Shown here: one piece after another, positions 27,162 through 36,651 of the stretch
Layout of the letters: every line of letters begins with the position of its first letter
How positions within the stretch are numbered: the first letter of the stretch is position 1
Assembly: GCA_964545415.1 (NCBI GenBank)
Contig: CAZJFP010000010.1
Coordinates: 1-41,572, forward strand
Source of the DNA: CAJBLF01 sp964545415
Lineage (GTDB): Bacteria > Patescibacteriota > Gracilibacteria > Absconditabacterales > Absconditicoccaceae
Direction of reading: 5' to 3'
Length of the DNA stretch: 41,572 nucleotides
Program-made: the position numbers and the translations under genes
The notes under the pieces: generated by a model
Database searches by the model: none
The model's input: only the letters and a program-made list of their open reading frames with translations
Told to the model about the DNA's origin: nothing

Positions 27162-28238
27162 TTGTTGGATCTCATGATTTCTGAAAGCTGCAATTTCGGG
27201 TGCCCTCACTGCTTACATTCCCGTTCGGTTGATGTGACAGGATCTCATGGAAAAAAGAAATTCATGGACTTCGAGACTGCAAAAAAATCGGTGGATGCAT
27301 ACTATGAATTGTTGTGGAATACTGATCCTACCCTTGCAGGGAACATTCATTTCGGATCTGCGGAACCGCTGTTAAATTGGGAAGTCCTGAAACAAACATG
27401 TCTTTATGCAAAAGAGAAAGATCCCAAGTGTCTATTGAGCATGAATTCCAATATTACACTATTTACGGAAGAGCAAGCACGTTTTTGCACCGAAAATGAT
27501 GTATATATCTCTACCTCGTTGGATGGCCCGCCTGAAGGGAATGATAAGATCCGTTTCTACAAGAATCATGGAGGGACATTTGAAGATATCATAGGAAAAT
27601 ACCGCTTGTTGAAAAGCGTTGGACATCCTATAGATGGCTTCAGTATCACTATGAATGACAGGAATTTCGATTCCATAACTCCTGAATTCATTAATTGGGG
27701 AGCGGAATTTGGTTGCAAGGGAATAGCTACGGACATCGATCTGATAAATACAGATAATTGTACGAAACCGATCGGTGCATACGTGGATAAGCTCATGGAG
27801 ATCAGAAAGGCATGTCAACATCATGGCATTGAAAACTTCGGCTCGTGGACAGCGATCTATGAAAATCTTGTAAATCCGCCGGAAGATGCTATGCCTACAT
27901 TCTGCAAGGCGATCAAAGGACGGAATCTTGCCGTAAATCCTGAAGGTAAAATCTTCCTGTGCGGGCACACGACTACGGTCATCGGTGATATCTCTGCTGT
28001 CGATAAGCTTTTTGATCCCGAAGGGATATTCTATCAGACGCTTGAGAAACGATTGCCGGGAAATGATCCGTTTTGCGTAGGATGCACTATTGAAGGGATG
28101 TGTGCAGGACAATGCCATATCACGAGAGAGATAAGCACCAATCTGAAAAACGAGAAGGCGAATATCCTCTGTGATTTCTATAAACAGGTGACGCAAAGAT
28201 TGCTTGAAAGGAAACTCGAAATAGAATTGAATGAGTAA
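27162..28238 (+). CDS. Radical SAM/SPASM peptide maturase
   Basis: 358 residues from TTG 27162; a start at ATG 27174 is also possible, and the true start may lie upstream (see 26910-27083). The CxxxCxxC cluster motif is CNFGCPHC (Cys 10, 14, 17), for the 4Fe-4S cluster that cleaves S-adenosylmethionine. HFGSAEPLLNW is the GGEP-like motif. The C-terminal SPASM domain carries the auxiliary-cluster cysteines in FCKAI, FLCGH, FCVGC, MCAGQC and LCDFY. Members modify peptides (thioether, C-C or similar bonds) or sulfatases. Two tiny paralogous peptide genes follow 29 bases after the stop, which makes peptide maturation the best reading. By hand count about 27 glycines have no UGA codon, unlike all large neighbours. 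Confidence 0.88.
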   Translation: MLDLMISESCNFGCPHCLHSRSVDVTGSHGKKKFMDFETAKKSVDAYYELLWNTDPTLAGNIHFGSAEPLLNWEVLKQTCLYAKEKDPKCLLSMNSNITLFTEEQARFCTENDVYISTSLDGPPEGNDKIRFYKNHGGTFEDIIGKYRLLKSVGHPIDGFSITMNDRNFDSITPEFINWGAEFGCKGIATDIDLINTDNCTKPIGAYVDKLMEIRKACQHHGIENFGSWTAIYENLVNPPEDAMPTFCKAIKGRNLAVNPEGKIFLCGHTTTVIGDISAVDKLFDPEGIFYQTLEKRLPGNDPFCVGCTIEGMCAGQCHITREISTNLKNEKANILCDFYKQVTQRLLERKLEIELNE

Positions 28239-28254
28239 TAATCCGTTAAAGCAG

Positions 28255-28263
28255 AAAGGAGGT
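28255..28263 (+). promoter_or_regulatory. Perfect Shine-Dalgarno site of peptide 1
   Basis: AAAGGAGGT, five bases from GGAGG to the ATG. Most genes in this window have no such site, so this is unusual and implies high translation. Confidence 0.85.
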
Positions 28264-28267
28264 TATA

Positions 28268-28330
28268 ATGAGAAAAGTTGGTTCAGAAATCAAAATGAGC
28301 ATGGGTAGCAGAAGGATGCAATGCAAGTAA
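28268..28330 (+). CDS. Putative RiPP precursor peptide 1 (20 residues)
   Basis: Encodes a 20-residue peptide that begins MRKVGSEIKMSM and ends GSRRMQCK, stop TAA. It is basic and has a single Cys at position 19. Twelve of 20 positions are identical to peptide 2, including K3, V4, S6-E7-I8-K9, S11-M12, R16 and C19-K20, while third-codon positions differ, which indicates selection on the peptide. It follows the SPASM maturase and has a perfect ribosome site. There is no signal peptide. The short leaderless size recalls PqqA-type substrates. The modified residue is not known; Cys19 and the Met/Lys/Ser residues are candidates. Confidence 0.75.
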   Translation: MRKVGSEIKMSMGSRRMQCK

Positions 28331-28360
28331 ACAGTAGTGTCAAACGTTCGTAAAGTTTAG

Positions 28361-28370
28361 AAAGGAGGTG
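28361..28370 (+). promoter_or_regulatory. Perfect Shine-Dalgarno site of peptide 2
   Basis: AAAGGAGGTG, nine bases from GGAGG to the ATG at 28378. Confidence 0.85.
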
Positions 28371-28377
28371 TTAAAGT

Positions 28378-28440
28378 ATGAAAAAGGTCAAATCAGAGAT
28401 TAAACTCAGTATGGCTGGAAAAAGAACAGAATGCAAGTAA
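28378..28440 (+). CDS. Putative RiPP precursor peptide 2 (20 residues)
   Basis: Encodes a 20-residue peptide that begins MKKVKSEIKLSM and ends AGKRTECK, stop TAA. It is a paralogue of peptide 1 with the same length, conserved SEIK core, SM pair and Cys-Lys end. The changes are mostly conservative (R/K, M/L, Q/E). It lies 47 bases after peptide 1, and a strong terminator starts 18 bases after its stop. The pair could give two related products, or act together as a two-component peptide. Confidence 0.75.
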   Translation: MKKVKSEIKLSMAGKRTECK

Positions 28441-28450
28441 TCAGTAATGA

Positions 28451-29695
28451 TTATGACTGAGAGGGTGATTGTTTATCTCCCTCTCTTTTTTTTAAGAAAA
28501 AATATATGATGCCGATGATAAGGATAAGCGTTCAAGAGATGCAGATACCCGTTTGAAGAGATATTATTCACAACAGAATTCCGGCCACAGGTCATCCTAC
28601 TATGCCTGCCAAGGATTCGATCATGGATTTTACCGAAAACATCGTGGCTCTTATCTTTGAAGGAGTGTGTTCGTGAAGCAGTGCTTCTTCCATAGGAAGA
28701 AAGAATTGTTCTATGGTATTTGCCAGGATAAAGATGATAGCTATGATGATAGGATTGTGTATGATGCCTACTAAGAGGAATCCGATAGCGAAAAGCAGCA
28801 TGCTATACGCGATGATCGATTCTTTGCGATAACGTGAAAGACGTTGTTCCAGGAAGAGAGGAAGAACAATCGAAACAATGCTGATGATAGAGAAGATATA
28901 TCAGATGGTGGCAGTAGTTATGCCTATTTCCTGAAGATAAGGAGTCCATGCTAGTCAGGATACTTCATCGACGAATCGATAGAGGAATGATCATGTCATT
29001 ATCCGTAAAACAAAAGAATGTTTCCATATATATCCAAATGTCTTACCTGCGTGTGAGAATATGTTTTTGAGAGAAAATATGGAGAATTCTTCCTCATCTT
29101 CTTCTTCATCCGGCTCAGAGACGATGCGCGGCTCGCGGACATTCAAGAGAAATAATGTCCCTAAGAATACCCCTAAAGAAACAACGGGCCAAAGATACGC
29201 CATCCCAAAATAATGGACGATGAGTCATCAAAGAAGCGGAGCAATAACATATCCTATGTTTTTTATGATCCTATTCCTGATAAAGAAAGTGTCGAGGAGA
29301 TGAGGTGATTCCTCTTTGATATGGTCTACGACAAGTGCGTTTTCAGCACCACTGAAGAATGTCTGAAAAAGTGCATCCAATCAGAGGAGCAGTGCGATGA
29401 TCCATATGTTTGGCGCGAAAGGCACCAAGAAAAGCAATACTGCCTTCCCGAAATATCATAACAATACGCTGAATTTCCTTCCGTATTTGTCTGCGATGAC
29501 ACCGGTAGGGAGTTCAAATACAAATCAGATGATGCTTCTCAAACTTCAGATCAAAGCTATTGCTGCGAGGGATATATTGAGATCGACGAAATAGAGGATA
29601 TAGAAAGGCATAATGACTTTCGTTATGCTTATCAGGAAATTCTGACCATAAAATGGCCATAGATACTTAAGCTCATCTTTTTTGAAAAATTTCAT
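28451..29695 (-). CDS. Major facilitator superfamily transporter
   Basis: 414 residues with 12 UGA glycines by hand count and about 12 hydrophobic helices. The loop between helices 2 and 3 reads FELPTGVIADKYGRK, the classic MFS motif A (GxxaDrxGrr). A charged cytoplasmic loop (EPDEEEDEEEFS) splits the two halves. The substrate is unknown. Its last codons run into the terminator of the peptide operon on the other strand, and it ends 15 bases after COG4997 starts the transcript. Being next to the peptide locus it could export the product, but its UGA-rich codon use shows it is a long-term resident, unlike the maturase. Confidence 0.88.
28459..28493 (+). terminator. Strong terminator of the peptide operon
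   Basis: Stem GAGAGGG/CCCTCTC with an inner GAT/ATC pair and eight Ts. It lies inside the 3' end of the convergent MFS gene. Confidence 0.9.
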
Positions 29696-29710
29696 AGGGG
29701 AGAGTTGATG

Positions 29711-30037
29711 TTAAAATTCAGACGCTTCTTCGAGGATTATCCTTTTATCAAAACCTCCTGCTTTTTCGTCTTTCTTCTTTATGATGTCCGTTAATTCTTC
29801 ATCGCTGATGTTATAGAGCTTCTTGATTTCCTGGGCTGTCCTGAATACGTCGCCGAGTTCGTTCTTGATTTCTTCGATGGTCTTCGCTTTGTTAAGCTCT
29901 TGAGCCTCTTCGATGACCTTCTCTTTGAGCTTCTGTTCGAATTCCGCATCATCTGCTGTGTGATGCTTCGCTGTTCATCAGGAGTTCTCTATCTTGTCGA
30001 TGATCTTGTCTCTCACGAGCTTATTATAGGTTATCAT
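29711..30037 (-). CDS. MazG-like phosphoribosyl-ATP pyrophosphohydrolase family protein
   Basis: 108 residues with a double UGA at about residues 20-21. MITYNKLVRDKIIDKIENSG is the hallmark start of the COG4997 group (canonical YNKLVRDKIPEII...G), followed by EFEQKLKEKVIEEAQELNKA, the metal-binding helix pair with EExxE, and ELGDVFRTAQEI (ExxD). These all-alpha NTP pyrophosphohydrolases are thought to clean modified nucleotides. The end AGGFDKRIILE is also conserved. First gene of a two-gene transcript with the MFS transporter. Confidence 0.88.
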
Positions 30038-30083
30038 ATTTTTACAATTCAAAATTTAAAATTCGTCATTCGTAATTGGATAA

Positions 30084-30902
30084 TTAATAATTTGTTTTGA
30101 GTTCCCGATCCAATATTTTGATGAATTTAGGCACTAATCCATATCTGGTGGCTCAACTATATTCAGGATCATATCCATCATAGAGATAATTGGGATGAAG
30201 AGGATTTACGATATTTCCTGAGATAACTCCTCCATTGTAGAGTCATGCATGGTTTACGAGACCCGTCATATCGAAGCCGGTATACGTCAACGAGATTCAG
30301 AGTTTAGATCGATATTGTCCTCGTTTCGCTTTGGAGAAGTCGATGAAGTCTTGTACGGTGGTCAGGAATTTCCCTTCCGTGATGGTTCATGTGCCATAGT
30401 CCTTGCTGATGATTTGGAACGGTCCATCGCCGTTGTTCGGAAGATAATATCCACAATTAGTCTCTCTATATCGGGTGGCTATAGTGAGCGCAGTAGGAAA
30501 ATTGTTAGCATAGCTAATACTATCTATGGTGTTGTATCGTCCAGTGCAGGTATCTGCTGTAGGTATCTCTTTGCTGACACCACTATATTGGTTGATAAAC
30601 TCCTGCTTGAAGGATTTTGATATTACCTTGGCTGCCGTCTTCTTGGCGTTGATCTGATTGATGAGATAGCTAGACATCGTATCGAGATAATAACTAAGCT
30701 TCTCATGAGAAGAAAATTGCTCTTTGAGATTTTTGAGCTGGATATAGAAATCGCCTTTGATCGTCATATCACCAGAGCTGATAGTATCAAATTGTGTTTT
30801 GAGTGCGGTGATAGCTGCAACATCTTGATTGGTTGGCGTGTATGCAAAAGTCATACCAAACAATAGTCCGATTACGATAAGCGGCATGCTGATTTTTTTC
30901 AT
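30084..30902 (-). CDS. Exported lytic-transglycosylase-like protein
   Basis: 272 residues with four UGA glycines. Signal peptide at 1-20 (MKKISMPLIVIGLLFGMTFA), a helical region of about 95 residues, then a domain with RYRETNCGYYLPNNGDGPFQII, in which the Glu before the loop and the later GPFQI resemble the catalytic Glu and G-x-x-Q-I motif of lysozyme-fold transglycosylases. The rest has NHAGLYNGG and GATRYGLVPKFI, as in such enzymes. T4SS machines commonly need a VirB1-type transglycosylase to open the cell wall, and this gene follows two VirB6-like genes on the same strand. Enzyme class is inferred from short motifs. Confidence 0.6.
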
Positions 30903-30980
30903 GATGCTATTTTTTTATAAAGATAAATGCTTAGCTAAAAGCTCAGCGATACAGGTTAGCTTCTTACGCAAAAAACTTAC

Positions 30981-31008
30981 CATGTATCAGACAAAAAGCT
31001 TTTGTCAA
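30981..31008 (-). promoter_or_regulatory. Possible promoter of the transglycosylase-like gene
   Basis: Minus strand TTGACA (31008-31003), 16-base spacer, TACATG (30986-30981); start codon at 30902. The -10 is poor. Confidence 0.4.
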
Positions 31009-31079
31009 TGGGTAAAAGTCCAACCTTCAATGTAGATTTATCGTATGCTGTTGCAAGGGAAAATATGCTATTGTTACGC

Positions 31080-33011
31080 TTATGGCTTCTTTTTGCCGGG
31101 ATTGTGGAAAGTGATCTTTTTGAGATCTTCATAGGTAACAGGGGTGACTGAAGTCGATGCTGCAGCTGGTCATCATAACTTATTATAGAGCAATGTGATT
31201 GCAGGAATATTGTTTATTTGTATGTTGTTTCGTCTTTTCATATACTCATCAAACGATTCACTTCAATCCCAATCAGGTATATTATTTCAGAATGCTGTTC
31301 TTAGTTTGCTGTTATTTCCTCTAGCAAGCTCCAAGAACGCTTGATTCCAAACTGCATTGGTAACGTTGAGTCCTCAATCTCTTTCTTTGGCGAGCTCAGT
31401 AGTCTTGCTGAAGAAGTTTTGATATCAGATTTTAGCTTCTGTTTTGAGTTTGGCCTTGTCTTTTTCTCACCATCCTGGATAGTGACCCATCTGCTGGTTG
31501 AGATAGTCTCTGTATGCATCTTGGTTGGTGACGAAGCTTCCTTCCTCGAGTTTTCAGAATTCTCATCTCTCACTCACTCAGAGGCCTTGGAGAATCTGTT
31601 TTCTATTGGATTTCATAAATTGTCAGGCAGCAGTTAATGATTGACCTCATGCTATAGGGATGATACGCAAGGTCTTCGCAACATCTTCAATCCGTCAGGT
31701 GATATTTTTCATAACATCTTGTATCGGTCATTCACCTGCGGTCAACGATATCTTGATGAATTGTCGAAGCAGAAAAATCAGAAGGAAAAAAAGAATCAGA
31801 TTAGCAAAAATGGTTTGTCCGATTTCTTTGGCATCTTTTATTGCAAATTTATCTGCTCAGAATACATTGTTTTCGTTGATTTGGATGCTGCTGATTCCTT
31901 CGATTTCCATCTTTGCTGCTGATCCCGTCACGGAAAGCACAACCCCATTGAATTCCTGAGGGATGCGAGTTTGCATGATGTTCTGCATGCTTGCTACCAG
32001 AATCAGCATAATCGAGAAACCGGCCATATAGATGATAGGCTTGAATATCATATCCAGCATGACAGAAAATTTGAGGTATTTTGTCATTCATCAGCTTGCT
32101 CATTTTCCTCAGCCGAGCGAATCCTTGAATATCTGTGCGAGGATGAGTAACGGTGCTGCAATGATGAATATCCATAGGAAGACCACTCTGATGATGTTTG
32201 CGATAAATAGCAACGCCAATCATAAGGTATATGCTAGGATCAAAGAAAATCTTAGTAGGAAGGCAAGCGTGATCTCCGTTCCTGTACTGATATTTTCTAC
32301 ATTGAGATAATTCTGGAATTTGAATACGCTGAATCCAAAATACATGAGAGGACCGCTTACGGATTTGTAGGTAGGCAGGATGCTATTCCGAGTCTCAGGA
32401 TTTGCACGTTCATTGTCTGGTAGTTTTATATCCTCCAGTTTATTCATATCGATAACTATATCCTTAGGAGTCTGTATAATAGTATTTCTGATATGTTCCT
32501 CGAGTTTGGCATCGGATTTTAAAAAACTAGCAGGGAACGCTCCAATGGCCGAGGTAGCAACGGTAGAGATATCCACTGCCGCTCATACAAGGAACCAGCT
32601 CGCCTGGATGAGAATGCCGGCGATCAGCGTTTTGGTGATAATCTTTTTGACATCCATCTTCTCTTTGCCGATAAGGTTTTTTACGATGCTTCGCAATACG
32701 ATAGCTACCAAGCCGAAGTTCGCAAAATTTTTCATGATATTCCATATTCTTCGAAGATAGATATCCATATGCAATACTGCTCCATATACCCGATCGTTGG
32801 TCATCAGCTTACCAGCTAGGACCGCTAGAATGATCCATAGCCATGAACAGAGAGAGAGGATATTGCTCAAGAGTGTCTTGAATTCTGCTAGACTCTTGTT
32901 GTCTGCAGCATAGGTAGGCAGAATAAAAAAATATCAGACGATAAAAATCACTGCGACAATCTTGATGGTCGTTGGATGAAACAATGTTTTGATAAGTCTC
33001 TTGATTTGCAT
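31080..33011 (-). CDS. VirB6/TrbL-like T4SS membrane protein
   Basis: 643 residues with very many UGA glycines (over 15). Signal peptide at about 1-35 ending TYA, then a helix cluster: WLWIILAVLAGKLM, the block LHMDIYLRRIWNIMKNFANFGL, then KKIITKTLIAGILIQASWFLVGAAVDISTVATSAIGAFP and three more helices (ITLAFLLRFSLILAYTLGLALLF; IRVVFLWIFIIAAPLLILAQIF; FKPIIYMAGFSIMLILVASM; FANLILFFLLIFLLRQFI). A long hydrophilic C-terminal region follows. The helix blocks are closely similar to those of the upstream neighbour (33055-35579), so the two are paralogues. VirB6/TrbL proteins form the inner-membrane channel part of T4SS. Confidence 0.8.
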
Positions 33012-33054
33012 AGTAGCGCTGATCGCAGTAAGACAGGATAAAAGATATGACGTA

Positions 33055-35579
33055 TTAAGGAGTAGTAGGAGTAGTAGGAGTAGCTGTTGCAGTAACGGTG
33101 TATGATGTTATGTTGCCCTGAGGATCGGTAACAGGCGTTATCATGATTTTCGTCTTGTTGGCATCGGTAAGTTGTTTTTCAAAAGTGGCATTACTATGCT
33201 TTTTGAAATATGCATCTACATAGGATTTATTGGTAGTGATAAGACTTTGGATCAAAGCTGGGGTAGTGTTTTGTGTATCTGTTATCTGATCACTGATCTT
33301 AGTGTTGAAGTTGTTATCTATTTGTAGTAATTCCTCCTCTTGGAACCGATTTGCATTGTTACCAAACATAGGTGCAAGTCTTGTGATAGCAGCATCCTTA
33401 GCTGTTTGATCGTTTGCATACAATTCTTCGACGGCTTTGTATATGGTGGTTCTATTTTCAGTAGAACTGTACTCAGAGATATCTTTTGGTGTCTTCAATC
33501 CTGCTGCTTTTATACCTTCTGTAAGATTAGTGGATGTTGCAATGGTTTTGGCTTGATCACCTGAGATGAGAGGTGCTTCGCCAGTTCCTTCTATATATTT
33601 TCTGACTATATCTTTTTGTTCTGACTCTCTCTCTTCTACCCGCCTTGTCGGAACTTGTCTTAATTCTTCGAAAGCGCTTCCCAAACCAACTCTTTGTCCC
33701 TCTTTTCCAAATGGAAGGATAGGCAAGGTTTGGAAGACATTTGCTCAGAATCTTTGGATTTCTCCACCGATCTTTTCTCAGAGCGCATTTGCTTTTATAG
33801 CAGCAAATAATATTGTCCGTAGGATACCGATAGCAAAGAAATTGACGACTAACCAAGAGAATCGATCGAGTGATCATCATCGATCAAAACCTTTGAATTC
33901 AACATTCACGGAGTCGGCAAATTGATATTTTTCACTATCCGGTCAGGATTCGATAGGAGTTATCTGAAGATTTGAGGTGACGTTTTCAGAGATACNNNNN
34001 NNNNNNNNNNNNNNNNNNNNNNNNNNNNNNNNNNNNNNNNNNNNNNNNNNNNNNNNNNNNNNNNNNNNNNNNNNNNNNNNNNNNNNNNNNNNNNNGATAT
34101 ACTCAATGCTGCTACGGTAACTACCGGAGCAAAAATAAGCTTGATTACGTTTCAGAGGTCGAGATGTTTATCGAGTTTTCCCAAGGCTTCTTTGGGTATA
34201 AGTTTATCGAAGACGTTTTTGATGATAAGGAACGGTGAAGCAGCGATATAGAGCCGGAGCAGCGCTATCCTAGCAACCAACACCACAGCGAGCGCCAATA
34301 GTGGAAAAAAGAGTCCTATGGCTACCAATGATTTGATAAGGAAAACACCAGAAGTCTCTCCTAGTGTAGTGGCTTGCGTATCAGTAAGTTCTGCAAAATT
34401 GAGCAATGAGGAATACATCGTCACCAATGGACCTACGAATCCTTTGGATCTATTGATGAGATCCGAGATGGTCATAGAGGTCGTATCATTTACATAGAAA
34501 GCTTTTCCAGTTACTATACCTGGGCTTTTGTTTCAGGAATCGAGGTTGATAGCGCCTGTTTTGACAAAATCTAAAGTATGCCATCAGCTGATATTTGTGA
34601 GATTTTTCATGACTTTTTTGTAGGATTGATGATCGTTGTACACTTTTCCTGTTGCTGGCCAACTAGCCATAGCTCAGGTATCCATGATTGCTTTCATAAA
34701 GTCGTCTTCCCTCCACATAGCCAATTGACTATGGAAGGCGACACAAACTTCGTTGCCTGCGTAGGGATCGTTGCCCGTAAAGATATTCGCATGTTTATAT
34801 TGTGGGTCTCAAAGTTCTCTTCCTATGATAAAGCCGCTCTTGATCTTACACGGAGACATATCGATTCTGACAACACCAGTACCGGGTTGTTTGTAGTTGA
34901 CGGAATATCGGACTTTGAATCCTTCTCCTTCCTCGCTAAAGACGCTGAATTTGTCGAGATCCAGAGTACTGTTGACCATAAGTATCCTTTTTTCGCCGAT
35001 AGGTGTTTTTTTTAGTACATTAAGCGGAAGTCATCCTACGGCATAGGTCGCTACAGTAGAAACATCCACGAGCGCTGCCATAAGAAATCGGCTCGCTTGG
35101 ATGAGAATACCTGCTATCAATGTTTTTTTGATGATACCCAAGGGACTTTTTTCGTCTTTCATCGATCACTCGCCACTGCCCGAGAGTACGCTTCTAATGA
35201 TAGCAAAGAGGACCATGAATCACAGTGTAAAATTCGCGAAGTTTTTCATCATATTCCAAAATTTCCATAATGGCGCATCGAGATGGAATACGGATGCATA
35301 GACAAGGGTATTGTCGAGAGAGATTCCTGCGACAACCAAAAGCGGTCGGAGAAGAAGATAGATGAGCTTGAGAAAAAGGTTCAATATCTCCCAAATACCC
35401 ATGGAAGCATTGGTATCTTCTGTATCTTCTGTGTTTGTTTCTATGGCTTGTGTACTATCGCTTGTTTGTGCATATGCTTCATTCACCCCTACATATCCGT
35501 TCAGGAAAATACCCGATCATCAGATGATGATAAGCGCTCAGAGGATCTTTTTGATTATGTGCGATGAAAATCGTTTCAT
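33055..35579 (-). CDS. VirB6/TrbL-like T4SS membrane protein, spans assembly gap
   Basis: About 840 residues, interrupted by the 100-N gap at 33996-34095. The parts on either side are in different relative frames, as expected if the N count is arbitrary. Signal peptide at about 1-37 ending AYAQ, then helices in IYLLLRPLLVVAGISL, the block LDAPLWKFWNMMKNFANFTL and KKTLIAGILIQASRFLMAALVDVSTVATYAVG, which match the next gene. An exported domain with FKVRYSVNYKQPGTGVVRIDMSPCK and two cysteines follows, then FLIKSLVAIGLFFPLLALAVVLVARIALLRLY, and after the gap FSWLVVNFFAIGILRTILFAAIKANALGE. The C-terminal 230 residues are polar and end in a Thr-Pro-rich tail. Confidence 0.8.
33996..34095. other. 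Assembly gap (100 N) inside the VirB6-like gene
   Basis: Exactly 100 Ns; a placeholder of unknown true length. Missing sequence is coding. Confidence 0.95.
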
Positions 35580-35689
35580 GTATATCGGTATGGAGAGATA
35601 ATAAATGATGTCGCAATATATAGTAATAAAGTATATCCACAAACATCGCAAACATCAAATAAACGGTCCGGTTTTCGTTTACTTACCTT

Positions 35690-35850
35690 GCAATTTTCGT
35701 AAAATTGTATATAACATGCAATCGCTCGTAAAAACTCGCGCAATTTGCTTGTTTTATTCGCGTAATTGCTACATACAATGATTACGAGTGAAACGTAAAT
35801 ATACGACCGAAGGTTTATAATACGCACGAAGTACAAATACCATTTTATTT
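35690..35850. repeat. CGTAAT-type intergenic repeat
   Basis: Words CGCGTAATTGC, GATTACGAG, ACGACCGAAGG and ACGCACGAAGT recur as in 23455-23603. No ORF with coding character; it separates the VirB6-like transcript from tsaB on the other strand. With 35580-35690 this is about 280 bases without a gene. Confidence 0.55.
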
Positions 35851-35862
35851 AGTCAATTAGTC

Positions 35863-36459
35863 ATGTTATTTCTCAATATTTCCAGCGATTACGTCCATCT
35901 GCTTGATGACCAAAGCGAACAATTCCTTGAACGCAATGGTATAGAACATACCCTATGACCTGCATTGCTCGACTATACCCAAAGTCATCCGGTAGAAAAA
36001 ATCTTTTTGCTCAATGGTCCGTGAGGATTTACAAATCTCAGAGTAGGTACATTGACGATCAATACCATGAATGCTTTGCTGGAGCATGACACCGGCACCT
36101 TCATACCGATCGCTTCGATATCCAAACCGAATCTCTACGGTTTTGCATATGAACAAGGGCGGTTGCCGAGGTATGGCATCATCTATATCGGACAGAAACA
36201 CAACGTCCGAAAATATGATTTCCAGGAAAAGACCAAGACACAGATTACGCTTGAAGATATCCAATATACTGATGATACGTTCGTGGATTGTGTTCATGAT
36301 CGCTATCGGGAGACTGATGAACAGATGGTCTCCTTTTCGATGAATAACAATACCCTCTATCTCATCTACAAGGGCGATTCTCATGAAATTTCTTGATTGA
36401 AGATTCCGCTGACTATGGATGTCGCTCCAGAATATCTTATCGAACCGACTATGAACTAA
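35863..36459 (+). CDS. tsaB: TsaB-like tRNA t6A biosynthesis protein
   Basis: 198 residues with three UGA glycines. The signature LLNGPGGFTNLRVGTLTINTM corresponds to GPGSFTGLRIGxxxAKG of TsaB (YeaZ), the inactive ASKHA partner that holds TsaD and TsaE together for t6A37 synthesis; one of its glycines (GPG) is a UGA. Residues in the N-terminal strand (MLFLNISSDYVHLLDD) fit the degenerate actin-like start. The C-terminal part is not conserved. Start ATG has no ribosome site. TsaD and TsaE are not in the window. Confidence 0.8.
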
Positions 36460-36477
36460 AAATTCACCCCATATCCT

Positions 36478-36650
36478 GGCGTCATTCCCTTACATTACAT
36501 TCCCTTACATTACATTCCCTTACATTACATTACATTCCCTTACATTACATTACATTCCCTTACATTACATTCCCTTACATTACATTCCCTTACATTACAT
36601 TACATCATTACATTACATCATTACACTACGTCATTCCCTTACACTACACT
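36478..36650. repeat. CATTCCCTTACATTA microsatellite
   Basis: A run of CATTCCCTTACATTA-type units of 15-20 bp (varying counts of TTACA), degenerating to CATTACATCATTACA. It links two other repeat families: the CATTAC words and the CGTCATTCCC element that follows. Confidence 0.85.
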
Positions 36651-36651
36651 A

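Noticed and set aside
26926..27174. Long code-25 frame starting at ATG 26926 without any shift
   Set aside because: It stays open only because UGA is sense. Its product (MHYFFILFWETYSS...) has odd composition, while the neighbouring frame gives a maturase-like sequence.
27459..28196. 245-codon open frame on the minus strand
   Set aside because: It is antisense to the radical SAM gene, whose CxxxCxxC and SPASM motifs are unmistakable. It has no recognisable motif itself and is an effect of the codon composition.
31660..31959. Plus-strand open frames over 31341-32310
   Set aside because: They are shadows of the VirB6-like gene on the minus strand, which has helices and UGA glycines at matching positions to its paralogue.
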